Assembly (NCBI RefSeq): GCF_018687575.1
Contig: NZ_CP061297.1
Span: 62,001-126,000, forward strand
DNA: 64,000 nt
Reading direction: 5' to 3'
From: Polynucleobacter asymbioticus
Lineage (GTDB): Bacteria > Pseudomonadota > Gammaproteobacteria > Burkholderiales > Burkholderiaceae
Below are positions 10,764 through 20,500 of this stretch, in pieces (the first letter of the stretch is position 1; each line of letters opens with the position of its first letter). The translations under genes were made by a program, and so were the position numbers. The notes beneath the pieces were generated by a model that did no database searches, had not been told where the DNA came from, and saw only the letters and a program-made list of their open reading frames with translations.

Positions 10764-11846
10764 TTAAACTGCCCCAGTGGCAGTTAGGGTCTCGATGACC
10801 TGAGCATCAGGAACGCTTTGAATTTGTGCCTTGCCAATCTTTTCTAAGACGACATATCGAATCTGACCGCCCTCAGTCTTTTTGTCGACTTGCATTAATT
10901 CCATATAGCGCTGTGCGCCAAATTTTGGGGGCGCAATCGGCAGATTCATAGCCTGAATAATTTGAGTCAGGCGATTGACTTCATCCTGAGTGATGAAGTT
11001 CAGGCGTCGTGAAAGGTCTGCACCCATCACCATCCCGCAGCCAACAGCCTCACCATGTAACCATTCGCCGTAACCCATGCCAGCTTCTATTGCATGACCA
11101 AAGGTATGTCCGAAATTCAGCGTGGCACGAATGCCACCTTCTCTTTCATCTGCTGACACAACGGCTGATTTAATTTCACAAGAGCGCAGCACTGCATGTG
11201 CCATTGCCTCTGTATCGCAGGCTAGCAATGCCTTTGCATTTGCTTCTATCCAGTTTAAGAACTCAGCGTCTGCAATGGCACCATGTTTAACCACTTCAGC
11301 CAGGCCTGCAGAAAGCTCGCGGGCAGGCAATGTCTTTAAGGTATTCAGGTCGGCAATGACCGCTGCTGGCTGATGAAACGCCCCAATCATATTTTTTCCG
11401 AGCGGGTGATTAATGCCTGTCTTACCGCCGACAGAAGAGTCCACTTGAGCCAATAGGGTTGTTGGCACTTGAATGAAGCGAATGCCGCGCATAAAGCTGG
11501 CAGCAGCAAAGCCAGTCATATCGCCAATGACACCTCCACCCAAGGCTACCAACATAGTTTGACGATCTGCGCCAAATTTGAGAAGGTCATCAAATATCAA
11601 CTGGAGATTTTTCCAGTCCTTATAAGACTCTCCATCAGGCAAAACAATGGTTCTGACGGGCTTACCGAGTTTTTCTAAAGTCTGGGTGAGGCGTGCTGCA
11701 TATAAAGGGGCAACAGTCGTATTGCTCACAATATAAATCGATGTCGCTTTTTCACAGGCGCTAAATAATTGTGGTTGATCGATTAAATCCGTACCAATAT
11801 GAATGGGGTAGCTGCGATTGCCTAGATCAACTTCTAATGTTTTCAT
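10764..11846 (-). CDS. aroB: 3-dehydroquinate synthase
   Basis: AroB converts DAHP to 3-dehydroquinate, the second shikimate-pathway step, using NAD and a divalent metal. The 360-residue protein has the NAD-site motif [19 protein letters not shown] near residues 104-122. It is followed by [19 protein letters not shown] and the metal-binding region with [11 protein letters not shown] and [11 protein letters not shown]. The gene is 8 bp downstream of aroK in a minus-strand operon that also contains the secretin gene, the classic pilQ-aroK-aroB order. Confidence 0.97.
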   Translation of the reverse strand: MKTLEVDLGNRSYPIHIGTDLIDQPQLFSACEKATSIYIVSNTTVAPLYAARLTQTLEKLGKPVRTIVLPDGESYKDWKNLQLIFDDLLKFGADRQTMLVALGGGVIGDMTGFAAASFMRGIRFIQVPTTLLAQVDSSVGGKTGINHPLGKNMIGAFHQPAAVIADLNTLKTLPARELSAGLAEVVKHGAIADAEFLNWIEANAKALLACDTEAMAHAVLRSCEIKSAVVSADEREGGIRATLNFGHTFGHAIEAGMGYGEWLHGEAVGCGMVMGADLSRRLNFITQDEVNRLTQIIQAMNLPIAPPKFGAQRYMELMQVDKKTEGGQIRYVVLEKIGKAQIQSVPDAQVIETLTATGAV

Positions 11847-11854
11847 GGATAAAT

Positions 11855-12379
11855 TTATGCGGAGAGTTCGAGTTGCATGATTAAGGTGTTGACCAACTGA
11901 TTGACGCTGGGCTTTCCAGTCTCAATCACATAGTCAGCAATTTCGCGATAGAGTGGATCGCGGATAGCATAGAGATTTTCTAAAATCTTTTTGGCGTCGC
12001 CATTTTTAAGGAGTGGTCGACCTTCGCCGCCTTTAGTGCGGTGCCACAGCTCCATAGGATTAGCATGGAGATAAATTACGGTTCCTCTTTCACTGAGAAA
12101 TTGTCGATTCTCCGGAAGCAGTACAGCACCGCCACCGGTTGCCAAGATGACATCAGGTTCTGCGGTAATGTCTTTGATGGCCTGAGCTTCACGTTTGCGA
12201 AACCCATCCTCACCTTCCATTTCAAAAATGACTGGGATTTTGACTCCACAACGATCTTCAATCACATGGTCCGCATCTAAAAAGCGACGACCCAATTTCT
12301 TGGCCAGCAATTTGCCGACGGTCGACTTCCCAGCGCCCATGAGGCCAATGAGGAAGATATTGTTGGATGAAGAGTTCAC
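11855..12379 (-). CDS. aroK: Shikimate kinase
   Basis: AroK phosphorylates shikimate at O3 with ATP. The 174-residue P-loop kinase has Walker A GLMGAGKS at residues 12-19, a substrate-binding region with [18 protein letters not shown], and the ATGGGAVL loop of the second binding motif. KGGEGRPLL is the lid arginine region. It lies between the secretin gene (12 bp upstream) and aroB (8 bp downstream), so aromatic synthesis is coupled to the pil remnant in one transcript. Confidence 0.96.
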   Translation of the reverse strand: MNSSSNNIFLIGLMGAGKSTVGKLLAKKLGRRFLDADHVIEDRCGVKIPVIFEMEGEDGFRKREAQAIKDITAEPDVILATGGGAVLLPENRQFLSERGTVIYLHANPMELWHRTKGGEGRPLLKNGDAKKILENLYAIRDPLYREIADYVIETGKPSVNQLVNTLIMQLELSA

Positions 12380-12391
12380 CCTTTGATTTTA

Positions 12392-13513
12392 TTAGTGTTT
12401 GTCCAGTACGGTGGGGGTTAAGAAGACTAATAGTTCCGTTTTATCCGCTAACTTCGATTTATGCCGAAATAAATACCCAATTAACGGAATATCTCCTAGG
12501 AGTGGAACTTTGACCTCATCATCACGCTCGGTAGTTTGAAAGATGCCCCCAATGATGGCTGTTCCCCCATTTTCAACCGTCACTTCAGAGCTGAGGTTTT
12601 TGGTGTCAATCGCATAGCCCTGCTCTGTTTTCATACCAATAGTGTCTTTATTGATGCCTACCAGCATGGAGATCATTCCGTCTGGATGAATTTTGGGCAA
12701 GACCTCTAGGCGCAAATTAGCCTTACGAAACTGCAATTTGCTCCCGCTTTGAGAGCTCACTTGATACGGCAACTCGGTTCCTTGCTCAATCGTGGCTTTC
12801 ACCTGATCGCCAGTCATGATGCGGGGGTTGGATAGGATCTTGCCCTGACCATCGGATTCTAGGGCTGAGAGCTCAATCTGTAAAAGACGGGCCGCATTCT
12901 TCGAAATCAGGGTTGCAGCTAAGGTAGCTGGGTTAAAGCCGGCTAAGCCAGTTCCTGCAAGATCCAGGTTGGTGCTTGCGTTTTGGCCTGGCTGCTTGCC
13001 AATGTCATTGACCTGGTATCCCAGCTTCACGCCGAGTTCACGGGCAAAGCGCTGGTCAGCTTCAACAATGCGGGCTTCTATCAGAATCTGGCGAGGGCTA
13101 TTAATATGGTCGCCTCCAAATGGCAGGGCAGCATCCTCCCGCCTAAATTTTTGGAAACTTTGAATTTCTGCGTGAGGCCCAATCCAGTAGATATCGCCAT
13201 TTCGGACTAGTCGCAACCCTCGGCTAGCTAAGATCGAGTGAAGGGCGGTTTGCCAAGGAGTGTCCTTGAGGTCAACCGAAATCTTGCCCTGAATAGATTC
13301 ACTAAGAAGAAAGTTGGTATCCCCCATTTTGGCTAAAACCTGCAAAAGCTCAGTTATTTCAATTTGGCTAAATTGCAGGCTAATGCGACTATCTTTGGGT
13401 TTGCTGGATGCGCTAATTTCGGGCTGATTTCCGAATGCTGGGCTGAGTAAGAAAACCAGGATTATCAGCGCCAAGCTGGGAGAGAATTTTGGCAAGATCG
13501 TTATCACTGTCAC
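12392..13513 (-). CDS. pilQ: Short PilQ-like secretin
   Basis: This 373-residue protein resembles type IV pilus or type II secretion secretins, which form gated outer-membrane rings. A signal peptide covers about residues 1-28. An STN/N0 domain lies at about 44-112. The C-terminal secretin domain (about 143-371) has ILIEARIVEADQRF, LSNPRIMTGDQVKATIEQG, VTVENGGTAIIGGIF and VPLLGDIPLIGYLFRHK. It is about half the length of usual PilQ: AMIN repeats are absent, and no N1 (NolW-type) domain is visible between STN and secretin. It overlaps the upstream gene by 4 bp and precedes aroK-aroB, the PilQ position. Function as a working channel is inference. Confidence 0.8.
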   Translation of the reverse strand: MTVITILPKFSPSLALIILVFLLSPAFGNQPEISASSKPKDSRISLQFSQIEITELLQVLAKMGDTNFLLSESIQGKISVDLKDTPWQTALHSILASRGLRLVRNGDIYWIGPHAEIQSFQKFRREDAALPFGGDHINSPRQILIEARIVEADQRFARELGVKLGYQVNDIGKQPGQNASTNLDLAGTGLAGFNPATLAATLISKNAARLLQIELSALESDGQGKILSNPRIMTGDQVKATIEQGTELPYQVSSQSGSKLQFRKANLRLEVLPKIHPDGMISMLVGINKDTIGMKTEQGYAIDTKNLSSEVTVENGGTAIIGGIFQTTERDDEVKVPLLGDIPLIGYLFRHKSKLADKTELLVFLTPTVLDKH

Positions 13514-14190
13514 TCCGATTGGGTGGATTTAAAAGGAATGGATTTGCCTTTGGGATGGGTCAAGATAGCCAGCTCTTTTGCTGCCTGAGTCAGGCGCCAC
13601 TCGCCTAGGGCCAGATCCCCATTGCCAACCATTCTGGTGGTCTTGCCGGTATGAAAAAAGGCCTGTTCCGTAGATCCCATTCGGGTGACGCCTAGATATC
13701 TCCAGCGACGAAGTTCTGCCTCATGGGGAATGGCTATAGACTTGATTTGGGTGGTCTGAATTGGCGGCTTTAGCTCTAATGAGTGAATGCTTACTTCTAT
13801 TTCATCTATTAACTCATATAGATCTTCCTGCTCAGACTGCCATTCGCTTTGGGAGAATTCAAATTCTTCTTTGAGGGTTAATAGTTGATTTTGTAGGGCG
13901 ATTATTTCCACCTCAACCCCTGGTTTACTGAGACCAAAATAAAAAAAGAGGGTGCCGCCGCAGATACATGAAATGACAAAAAGGATCCAAATTGGATTGA
14001 AGTTAAGTTTGTTTAGCTCAAAGGATTTGGCCAAAAAAGCGGGTTTTGGAGCCTTGGCTTGGGGTGATGGATCAACCCTGGGTGGGTTGGATGTTTTGCG
14101 AATTCCATGGGGGTCTGGAATGGCGGGGTCATCTCCCAACTCACTCAGAATGTCGTCAAACGATTGGGGGGAGATATGGCGTGGAGGCAT
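13510..14190 (-). CDS. Unknown single-pass membrane protein with possible PilP/GspC-like domain
   Basis: I do not recognise this 226-residue protein as a whole. It has a Pro-rich cytoplasmic N-terminus (1-65), one membrane segment (about 66-87), a Glu-rich probable coiled coil (92-140) and a beta-rich C-terminal part (164-221). That part reads YLGVTRMG..QAFFHTGK..VGNGD..GEWRLT..LAILTHPKGK and resembles in pattern the homology region of PilP and GspC, which docks on secretins. It overlaps the secretin gene by 4 bp and stands where pilM-pilN-pilO-pilP would be in related genomes. A role in bridging inner membrane and secretin is inference from this position and architecture. Confidence 0.6.
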   Translation of the reverse strand: MPPRHISPQSFDDILSELGDDPAIPDPHGIRKTSNPPRVDPSPQAKAPKPAFLAKSFELNKLNFNPIWILFVISCICGGTLFFYFGLSKPGVEVEIIALQNQLLTLKEEFEFSQSEWQSEQEDLYELIDEIEVSIHSLELKPPIQTTQIKSIAIPHEAELRRWRYLGVTRMGSTEQAFFHTGKTTRMVGNGDLALGEWRLTQAAKELAILTHPKGKSIPFKSTQSE

Positions 14191-14316
14191 GCCATATTGT
14201 TCGCCCTGGGGATAGTAAAAACGATCAGGAAAAGCAGAATTTAGTGTCAGAGTAATCTGCCAAAAAATATTTCAAACAAGGGTATTGGAGCTTTAAGGAA
14301 AAGTACGTAAGCACCC

Positions 14317-14322
14317 TATAAT
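14317..14322 (+). promoter_or_regulatory. Candidate -10 element of mrcA
   Basis: A perfect TATAAT sits 8 bp before the mrcA ATG. No good -35 hexamer occurs at normal spacing (TAAGGA at 17 bp is poor). Transcription would start about at the ATG, implying a leaderless or nearly leaderless mRNA, and no Shine-Dalgarno sequence precedes the ATG. Confidence 0.4.
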
Positions 14323-14330
14323 TTGACTCT

Positions 14331-16667
14331 ATGGCTCTACCCCCAAAAGACAAGCCGCCACTAAACCGGCGGTTTAACCGACAGCCTGATAGACGTCTCG
14401 GTCAGCCAAGAGCGGACCATTTCTCGTCCAGAAAATCAGGAAGTAATCCCCTGATTAAGGCGCTGCTGATTATCAGCATGGTCTTTGCGGTGGTGATTAC
14501 CTTGTTGCTGGGATACGCCTTCTTAATAGCAAAACCGAATTTGCCGAAGATCTCGGCATTGGTTGATTACAACCCGAAAACACCGTTGCGGATTTACACG
14601 GCTGATAAGGTGCTGATTGGCGAGTTTGGAGAAGAGCGCCGCAAGGTGATTCCTTTAAATGAAATACCCATGAGCATGCGTAACGCAGTTTTGGCTATCG
14701 AAGATGATCGCTTTTACTCTCATGGTGGGGTCGATTACGTCGGCATCCTGAGGGCTACGCTCACCAATTTACGTGGCAACCTCTCCCAAGGTGCATCCAC
14801 CATCACCATGCAGGTTGCTCGCAACTTCTTCCTGAGTAATGAGAAGACTTTCAGTCGCAAGATTTATGAGGTGCTCCTGTCTTGGGAAATTGAGTCTCAA
14901 CTAAGTAAAGATAAGATTCTGGAGATCTACATGAATCAGATCTTCTTGGGTCAGAGGGCATATGGATTTTCGAGTGCGGCCCAGATCTACTTCGGTAAAG
15001 AATTGAAGGACATCACGATTGCAGAGTCAGCGATGTTAGCCGGCTTACCAAAAGCGCCATCCGCTTATAACCCTGTCAGTAATTTCCGTCGCGCAAAAAT
15101 TCGCCAGGAATATATCTTGCAGCGTATGCGGGATTTGTCTTACATCACACCCGAGCAGTATCAAATTGCCATGGCGGAAGAGCTGCATATTCGAGGCCTT
15201 GGAAATGAATTTAGTACTCGCGCTGATTTTGCTGCAGAGATGGTACGTCAATTGTTGTTTACCCAATACGGTGAAGCAATTTATTCTCAGGGGATAGATG
15301 TCTACACCACGATCTTGAAGGCAGATCAGGAAGCCGCCTACAGGGCAGTGCGTCGCGGTATTTTTGAATATGATTTGCGTCACGCCTATCGTGGACCAGA
15401 AGGATTTATTGATTTACCAGAAGACACAGTGAAGCGTCAGCGGGCAATTGATGAAGCTTTATTAGCTTATCCTCAGTTAGATGATTTGCAGTCTGGGGTT
15501 GTGCTCGATGTCAAGCCAAAAGAAATGCAAGTGATGATTTCTACTGGAGATACCATCACACTCAAGGGTGAGGGCATGAAGCTTGCTGCGGCCTCTTTAA
15601 CTGACAGTACTCAACCTAAAAAACGTTTACGTCCTGGTGCGATTGTGAGATTGCTTTCGGATGGCGGCATTTGGAAACTGGCGCAATTGCCACAAGTTGA
15701 AGCAGCTTTTGTCTCTATGAATGCCGAGACAGGCGCGATTCTCTCCTTGGTGGGTGGCTTTGATTTCCGCCGCAATCAATTTAATCATGTGACTCAAGCA
15801 CAACGTCAACCAGGCTCATCATTTAAGCCATTTATTTATGCTGCTGGAATTGAAAAAGGCTTTTCTCCAAGCACAATGGTGAATGATGCCCCGCTATCGA
15901 TTGGTAGCATGGAAACTGGAAGTAAAGCTTGGGAACCAAAGAACTATGATGGTAAGTACGAGGGCATGATGCGTTTGCGTACTGCTTTAGCTAAATCAAA
16001 AAATTTGGTATCGGTACGATTAATTCGCGCTATTGGCCCATCTTACGCACAAGAATATATTCAACGTTTTGGATTTGAGGCAGAGAAGCATCCTCCTTAC
16101 TTAACAATGGCTTTGGGTGCAGGCTCTGTGACACCTTTGCAAATGGCGTCGGCTTATAGTGTGTTTGCCAATGGAGGCTATCGCGTAGATCCATTCTTAA
16201 TTAATAAGATGACGGATTCAAAAGGTGTTGTTCTTTTTGAAGCGAAGCCTACACGTGCGGGTGAGGATGCTACCCGAGTACTAGATGCTAGAACTGCTTT
16301 TGTGATGGATAGCATGTTGCAAGAGGTTACAAAAACTGGCACGGCTGGAAGTGCGAGAGCGAAATTAGGCCGCAGTGATATTGCAGGTAAAACAGGTACA
16401 ACCAATGACTCACATGATGCTTGGTTCGCAGGATATAACCCGAAGGTGGTAGCTATTGCATGGATTGGTTTTGATAAGCCGGCAAGTTTAGGTGATCGTG
16501 AAACTGGTGGCGGGCTTGCTCTGCCGATGTGGACCTCTTACATGAGTACTGCGTTAAAAGATCAACCGCAACAAGGGCGCGAAGTGCCTGCTGGTGTGAC
16601 CCAAGTTGATGGCGATTGGTTTATCCCCGAGTTCTCTAGTAATGGCGGTGTGCGCGAACTGCAGTAG
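14331..16667 (+). CDS. mrcA: Penicillin-binding protein 1A (bifunctional transglycosylase/transpeptidase)
   Basis: This 778-residue class A PBP polymerises glycan strands and cross-links peptidoglycan. It has a basic cytoplasmic N-terminus and one membrane anchor at about residues 43-66. The GT51 domain has catalytic Glu124 in EDDRFYSHGG, then GASTITMQVARN and the QIFLGQRAYGF region. An OB-like insertion follows. The transpeptidase has the nucleophile Ser496 and Lys499 in SSFK, then SKN, and KTGT at 687-690. It is divergent from the pil remnant, the same neighbourhood as in other betaproteobacteria. No Shine-Dalgarno is visible before the chosen start; the next methionine is at residue 49-51, inside the membrane segment. 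Confidence 0.95.
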   Translation: MALPPKDKPPLNRRFNRQPDRRLGQPRADHFSSRKSGSNPLIKALLIISMVFAVVITLLLGYAFLIAKPNLPKISALVDYNPKTPLRIYTADKVLIGEFGEERRKVIPLNEIPMSMRNAVLAIEDDRFYSHGGVDYVGILRATLTNLRGNLSQGASTITMQVARNFFLSNEKTFSRKIYEVLLSWEIESQLSKDKILEIYMNQIFLGQRAYGFSSAAQIYFGKELKDITIAESAMLAGLPKAPSAYNPVSNFRRAKIRQEYILQRMRDLSYITPEQYQIAMAEELHIRGLGNEFSTRADFAAEMVRQLLFTQYGEAIYSQGIDVYTTILKADQEAAYRAVRRGIFEYDLRHAYRGPEGFIDLPEDTVKRQRAIDEALLAYPQLDDLQSGVVLDVKPKEMQVMISTGDTITLKGEGMKLAAASLTDSTQPKKRLRPGAIVRLLSDGGIWKLAQLPQVEAAFVSMNAETGAILSLVGGFDFRRNQFNHVTQAQRQPGSSFKPFIYAAGIEKGFSPSTMVNDAPLSIGSMETGSKAWEPKNYDGKYEGMMRLRTALAKSKNLVSVRLIRAIGPSYAQEYIQRFGFEAEKHPPYLTMALGAGSVTPLQMASAYSVFANGGYRVDPFLINKMTDSKGVVLFEAKPTRAGEDATRVLDARTAFVMDSMLQEVTKTGTAGSARAKLGRSDIAGKTGTTNDSHDAWFAGYNPKVVAIAWIGFDKPASLGDRETGGGLALPMWTSYMSTALKDQPQQGREVPAGVTQVDGDWFIPEFSSNGGVRELQ

Positions 16668-16679
16668 TTCGTATTAGCA

Positions 16680-17384
16680 ATGGCAAGGCAAGCGCGCACC
16701 ATTATTCCTGGCCAAGCAATGCATGTCATGGTTCGTGGCAATAATCGGGAAACACTCTTTTTTAATGATGCTGATCGCTGCATCTATTTAGATTGGCTGC
16801 GAGAGGCGGCAAAACAATTTGGCAGTTCGGTACACGCATTCGCCTTGATGCCAAATCATGTTCATCTCTTAATGACCCCCCAAAATGCAGATTCGCTTGC
16901 AAAGACCATGCAGTCTTTAGGCAGGCGTTATGCCCAGTATTTCAATCAACAGCACAAGCGCTCGGGAACGATTTGGGAAGGGCGCTATCGCTCTTCACTA
17001 ATAGACCCAGATTATTTTTTACGTTGCCAGCGCTATATAGAGCTTAATCCCGTGAGGGCCGGCTTTGAATCGAGCCCCCAGGATTCCACTTGGACGAGCT
17101 TTGCTTCCCACATTGGCGGCAATGCAGAACCTTGGTTGGTGGATCACCAACACTTTTGGAGGCTAGGTAATACACCATTTGAGCGACAAATGACTTGGGC
17201 AGGATTTGTGAAAGAGGGGGCGCCACATTGGGAGGATCGCCAAATTACCGATGCCCTAGTTAGGTCTAAGCCGTGGGTGAGCGACATGTATGCCCAAAAG
17301 TTATTTAAGGACAATCCTGATCAGGTATTAATCCGTCATCGCGGGCGCCCAAAGAAATTAAATGCAACGAATTCAATAAGTTAG
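16680..17384 (+). CDS. REP-associated tyrosine transposase-like protein (Y1/IS200-like, RAYT)
   Basis: The 234-residue protein has the Y1 transposase fold. The HUH motif is His60-Val-His62 in MPNHVHLL, and candidate catalytic tyrosines are Tyr84 and Tyr87 in GRRYAQYFN. GTIWEGRYRSSLI and RYIELNPVRAG are the usual downstream signatures. Members of this group cut single-stranded REP hairpins and normally sit next to them as single chromosomal genes. A long imperfect hairpin lies 47 bp after the stop. The C-terminus (residues 190-234) ends in basic RGRPKK, possibly DNA-binding. The gene starts 13 bp after mrcA and interrupts mrcA-gltB. Activity cannot be judged from sequence. Confidence 0.88.
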   Translation: MARQARTIIPGQAMHVMVRGNNRETLFFNDADRCIYLDWLREAAKQFGSSVHAFALMPNHVHLLMTPQNADSLAKTMQSLGRRYAQYFNQQHKRSGTIWEGRYRSSLIDPDYFLRCQRYIELNPVRAGFESSPQDSTWTSFASHIGGNAEPWLVDHQHFWRLGNTPFERQMTWAGFVKEGAPHWEDRQITDALVRSKPWVSDMYAQKLFKDNPDQVLIRHRGRPKKLNATNSIS

Positions 17385-17430
17385 GCAGTTTTCTGGCGGA
17401 TTAGTTTTTAGCCTTACCGACTTGAATCTA

Positions 17431-17493
17431 TGACTCTGTCCCCTTAATAGAGGTTCAATTTGCTGGCGACCTCATTTAAATGGGACAGACTCA
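17431..17493. repeat. Long imperfect inverted repeat (REP-like hairpin) downstream of the RAYT gene
   Basis: The outer arms are TGACTCTGTCCCC (17431-17443) and TGGGACAGACTCA (17481-17493), which match at 11 of 13 positions when one is reverse-complemented. Nested inside are GAGGT (17450-17454) and ACCTC (17469-17473), and TTAA occurs on both sides. Such nested hairpins next to a Y1 gene are what RAYT proteins recognise. It lies just upstream of the likely gltB promoter. No second copy was noticed in the window. Confidence 0.6.
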
Positions 17494-17504
17494 TTTTATT
17501 TCTA

Positions 17505-17533
17505 TTGCATCAGCATGGGTATTCCCCTATATT
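17505..17533 (+). promoter_or_regulatory. Candidate sigma-70 promoter of gltBD
   Basis: TTGCAT (17505-17510) and TATATT (17528-17533) are separated by exactly 17 bp and lie 45 bp before the gltB ATG. The start codon has a GGAAATACC ribosome binding site. Confidence 0.55.
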
Positions 17534-17578
17534 TGATCCTCCAAAAGTAATCAAGCCCTAGGGGCCAACGGAAATACC

Positions 17579-20500
17579 ATGACTACACAAATGAATACAG
17601 ACCTTCGTCCAATTGCACAAGGTCTATACGACCCACAAAATGAGCACGATGCTTGCGGCGTAGGATTCGTCGCTCACATCAAGGGCAAGAAGTCACATGA
17701 GATTGTTGCTCAAGGATTGAAAATTCTTGAGAACTTAGATCACCGGGGCGCAGTTGGTGCTGACCCATTGATGGGTGACGGTGCAGGAATATTGATTCAG
17801 GTTCCCGATACTTTGTATCGCGAAGAGATGGCTAAGCAAGGCATTGAGCTACCTCCATTCGGTGAGTACGGTGTTGGTATGATTTTCTTGCCTAAAGAGC
17901 ACGCCTCTCGCTTGGCTTGCGAACAAGAGTTAGAGCGCACGGTCCGCTTGGAAGGCCAAGTGGTTTTAGGTTGGAGAGATGTGCCGATTGATGTGAAGTT
18001 GCCGATGTCTCCAACCGTTCAAATGACAGAGCCATTTATTCGTCAAATTTTTATTGGACGTGGCCGCGACATCATGACAACCGATGCGCTTGAGCGTAAG
18101 TTATATGTGATTCGTAAAACTGCAAGCCATGCAATTCAAGACTTACATTTAAAGCATGGCAAAGAATATTTTGTAGCATCGATGTCTGCTCGCACCATTG
18201 TTTATAAGGGTTTGCTGTTAGCGAATCAGGTAGGCGCGTACTACAAAGATTTGCAAGATCCACGCACAGTATCTGCCTTAGCATTAGTGCATCAACGCTT
18301 CTCTACCAATACATTCCCAGCTTGGGAATTAGCTCATCCATATCGCATGATCGCGCACAACGGAGAGATTAATACTGTTAAAGGCAACGTGAACTGGGTG
18401 AATGCACGTGAAGGTGCAATCAGCTCACCAGTGTTGGGTGATGATCTCAAAAAATTATGGCCACTGATCTATCCAGGTCAATCTGACACCGCATGTTTTG
18501 ATAACTGCTTAGAGTTGTTGGTAATGTCGGGTTACCCATTGGCACAAGCCATGATGATGATGATTCCAGAAGCGTGGGAACAGCACTCATTGATGGATGA
18601 AAATCGCCGCGCATTCTATGAATATCATGCAGCAATGATGGAGCCATGGGATGGTCCAGCAGCAATGGCATTTACTGATGGCCGCCAGATTGGCGCTACT
18701 TTGGATCGCAATGGATTGCGCCCAGCACGTTACTACGTAACTGAAGATGACTTAGTCATCATGGGTTCTGAGGCCGGTGTACTACCAATTCCAGAGAGCA
18801 AGATCGTTCAAAAATGGCGCTTGCAGCCAGGCAAGATGTTCATGATTGATATGGAGCAGGGTCGCATTATTGATGACGTTGAATTAAAGGATGCCGTCTC
18901 TAAAGCAAAGCCTTATAAGAGCTGGATTGATGCAGTGCGCGTGAAGCTTGATGAAGTTGATGCAAGTAAGGATGACTTGGTTGATGAAAAAACCACGATT
19001 CGTCCAGCAGCCAAATTGTTAGATCGTCAGCAGGCTTTTGGTTACACCCAAGAAGATATTAAGTACCTCATGGCACCAATGGCTATGAATGGTGAAGAAG
19101 CAATTGGATCGATGGGTAACGATAGCCCATTGGCCGTACTCTCTAATAAAAATAAGCCTCTCTATAACTACTTCAAGCAGTTGTTTGCGCAGGTGACCAA
19201 TCCTCCGATTGACTCTATCCGTGAAAACATGGTGATGTCTTTGGTGTCTTTCATTGGACCAAAGCCAAACTTGTTGGACACCAACAATATCAACCCACCA
19301 ATGCGCTTGGAAGTGAGTCAGCCGATATTAGATTTTGATGATATGACCAAGATTCGTCATATCGGTCATTACACCAACGGTAAGTTCCGCTCATATGAGT
19401 TGGATATTTGCTACCCAGCGTCTTGGGGCAAAGCAGGTATTGAAGCTCGCTTAGCGTCCTTGTGCGCAGAAGCAGCAGATGCCGTTCGCTCTGGTTACAA
19501 CATCTTGATCGTCAGCGATCGTCAGGTTGATGAGCAGCACGTAGCCATTCCCGCGTTGTTGGCGACTTCTGCAATACATCAGCACCTAGTAGAAAAAGGT
19601 TTGCGTACTAGCGTTGGCCTGGTTGTTGAAACAGGTAGCGCGCGTGAGACCCATCACTTTGCACTTTTAGCTGGCTATGGCGCTGAAGCAGTTCATCCTT
19701 ATTTAGCAATGGAAACTTTGGCTGAAATGGCCAAAGGTTTATCGGGTGATCTGTCAGCAGAAAAAGCGGTTAAGAATTTTGTCAAAGCAGTTGGTAAGGG
19801 CTTGCAAAAAGTGATGTCCAAAATGGGTATCTCTACTTACATGTCTTACACCGGCTCACAGATTTTTGAGGCGATTGGTTTAAATAAAGACGTCATCGAT
19901 CATTACTTCAAAGGTACGCCATCTAACGTGGGTGGCATTGGCGTATTTGAAGTGGCTGAAGAAGCTTTGCGCATGCACCAGTCTGCATTTAGTAATGACC
20001 CAGTATTGACCAATATGCTCGAAGCGGGTGGTGAGTATGCATTCCGTATTCGCGGTGAAGATCATATGTGGACTCCAGATACGATTGCGAAGTTGCAGCA
20101 CTCCACTCGCATTGGTGTAGAGAAGGGCTATCAAACCTATAAAGAGTACGCCAATCTCATCAATGACCAAACCAAACGTCAGATGACATTGCGCGGCTTG
20201 TTTGAGTTCAAGATTGATCCATCTAAAGCGATTCCATTAGATGAAGTCGAGTCCGCAAAAGAAATCGTGAAGCGTTTTGCAACGGGCGCGATGTCTTTGG
20301 GCTCTATTTCTACTGAAGCCCATGCTACTTTGGCCATTGCTATGAACCGTATTGGCGGTAAGTCTAATACGGGTGAGGGCGGTGAAGATCCAAATCGTTA
20401 TGTGAATGAACTTAAAGGCATTCCAATCAAGAAGGGTGAAACCTTAGCCAGCATTTTGGGTGATGATGTTGTTGAAGCAAATATTCCTTTGCTCGATGGC

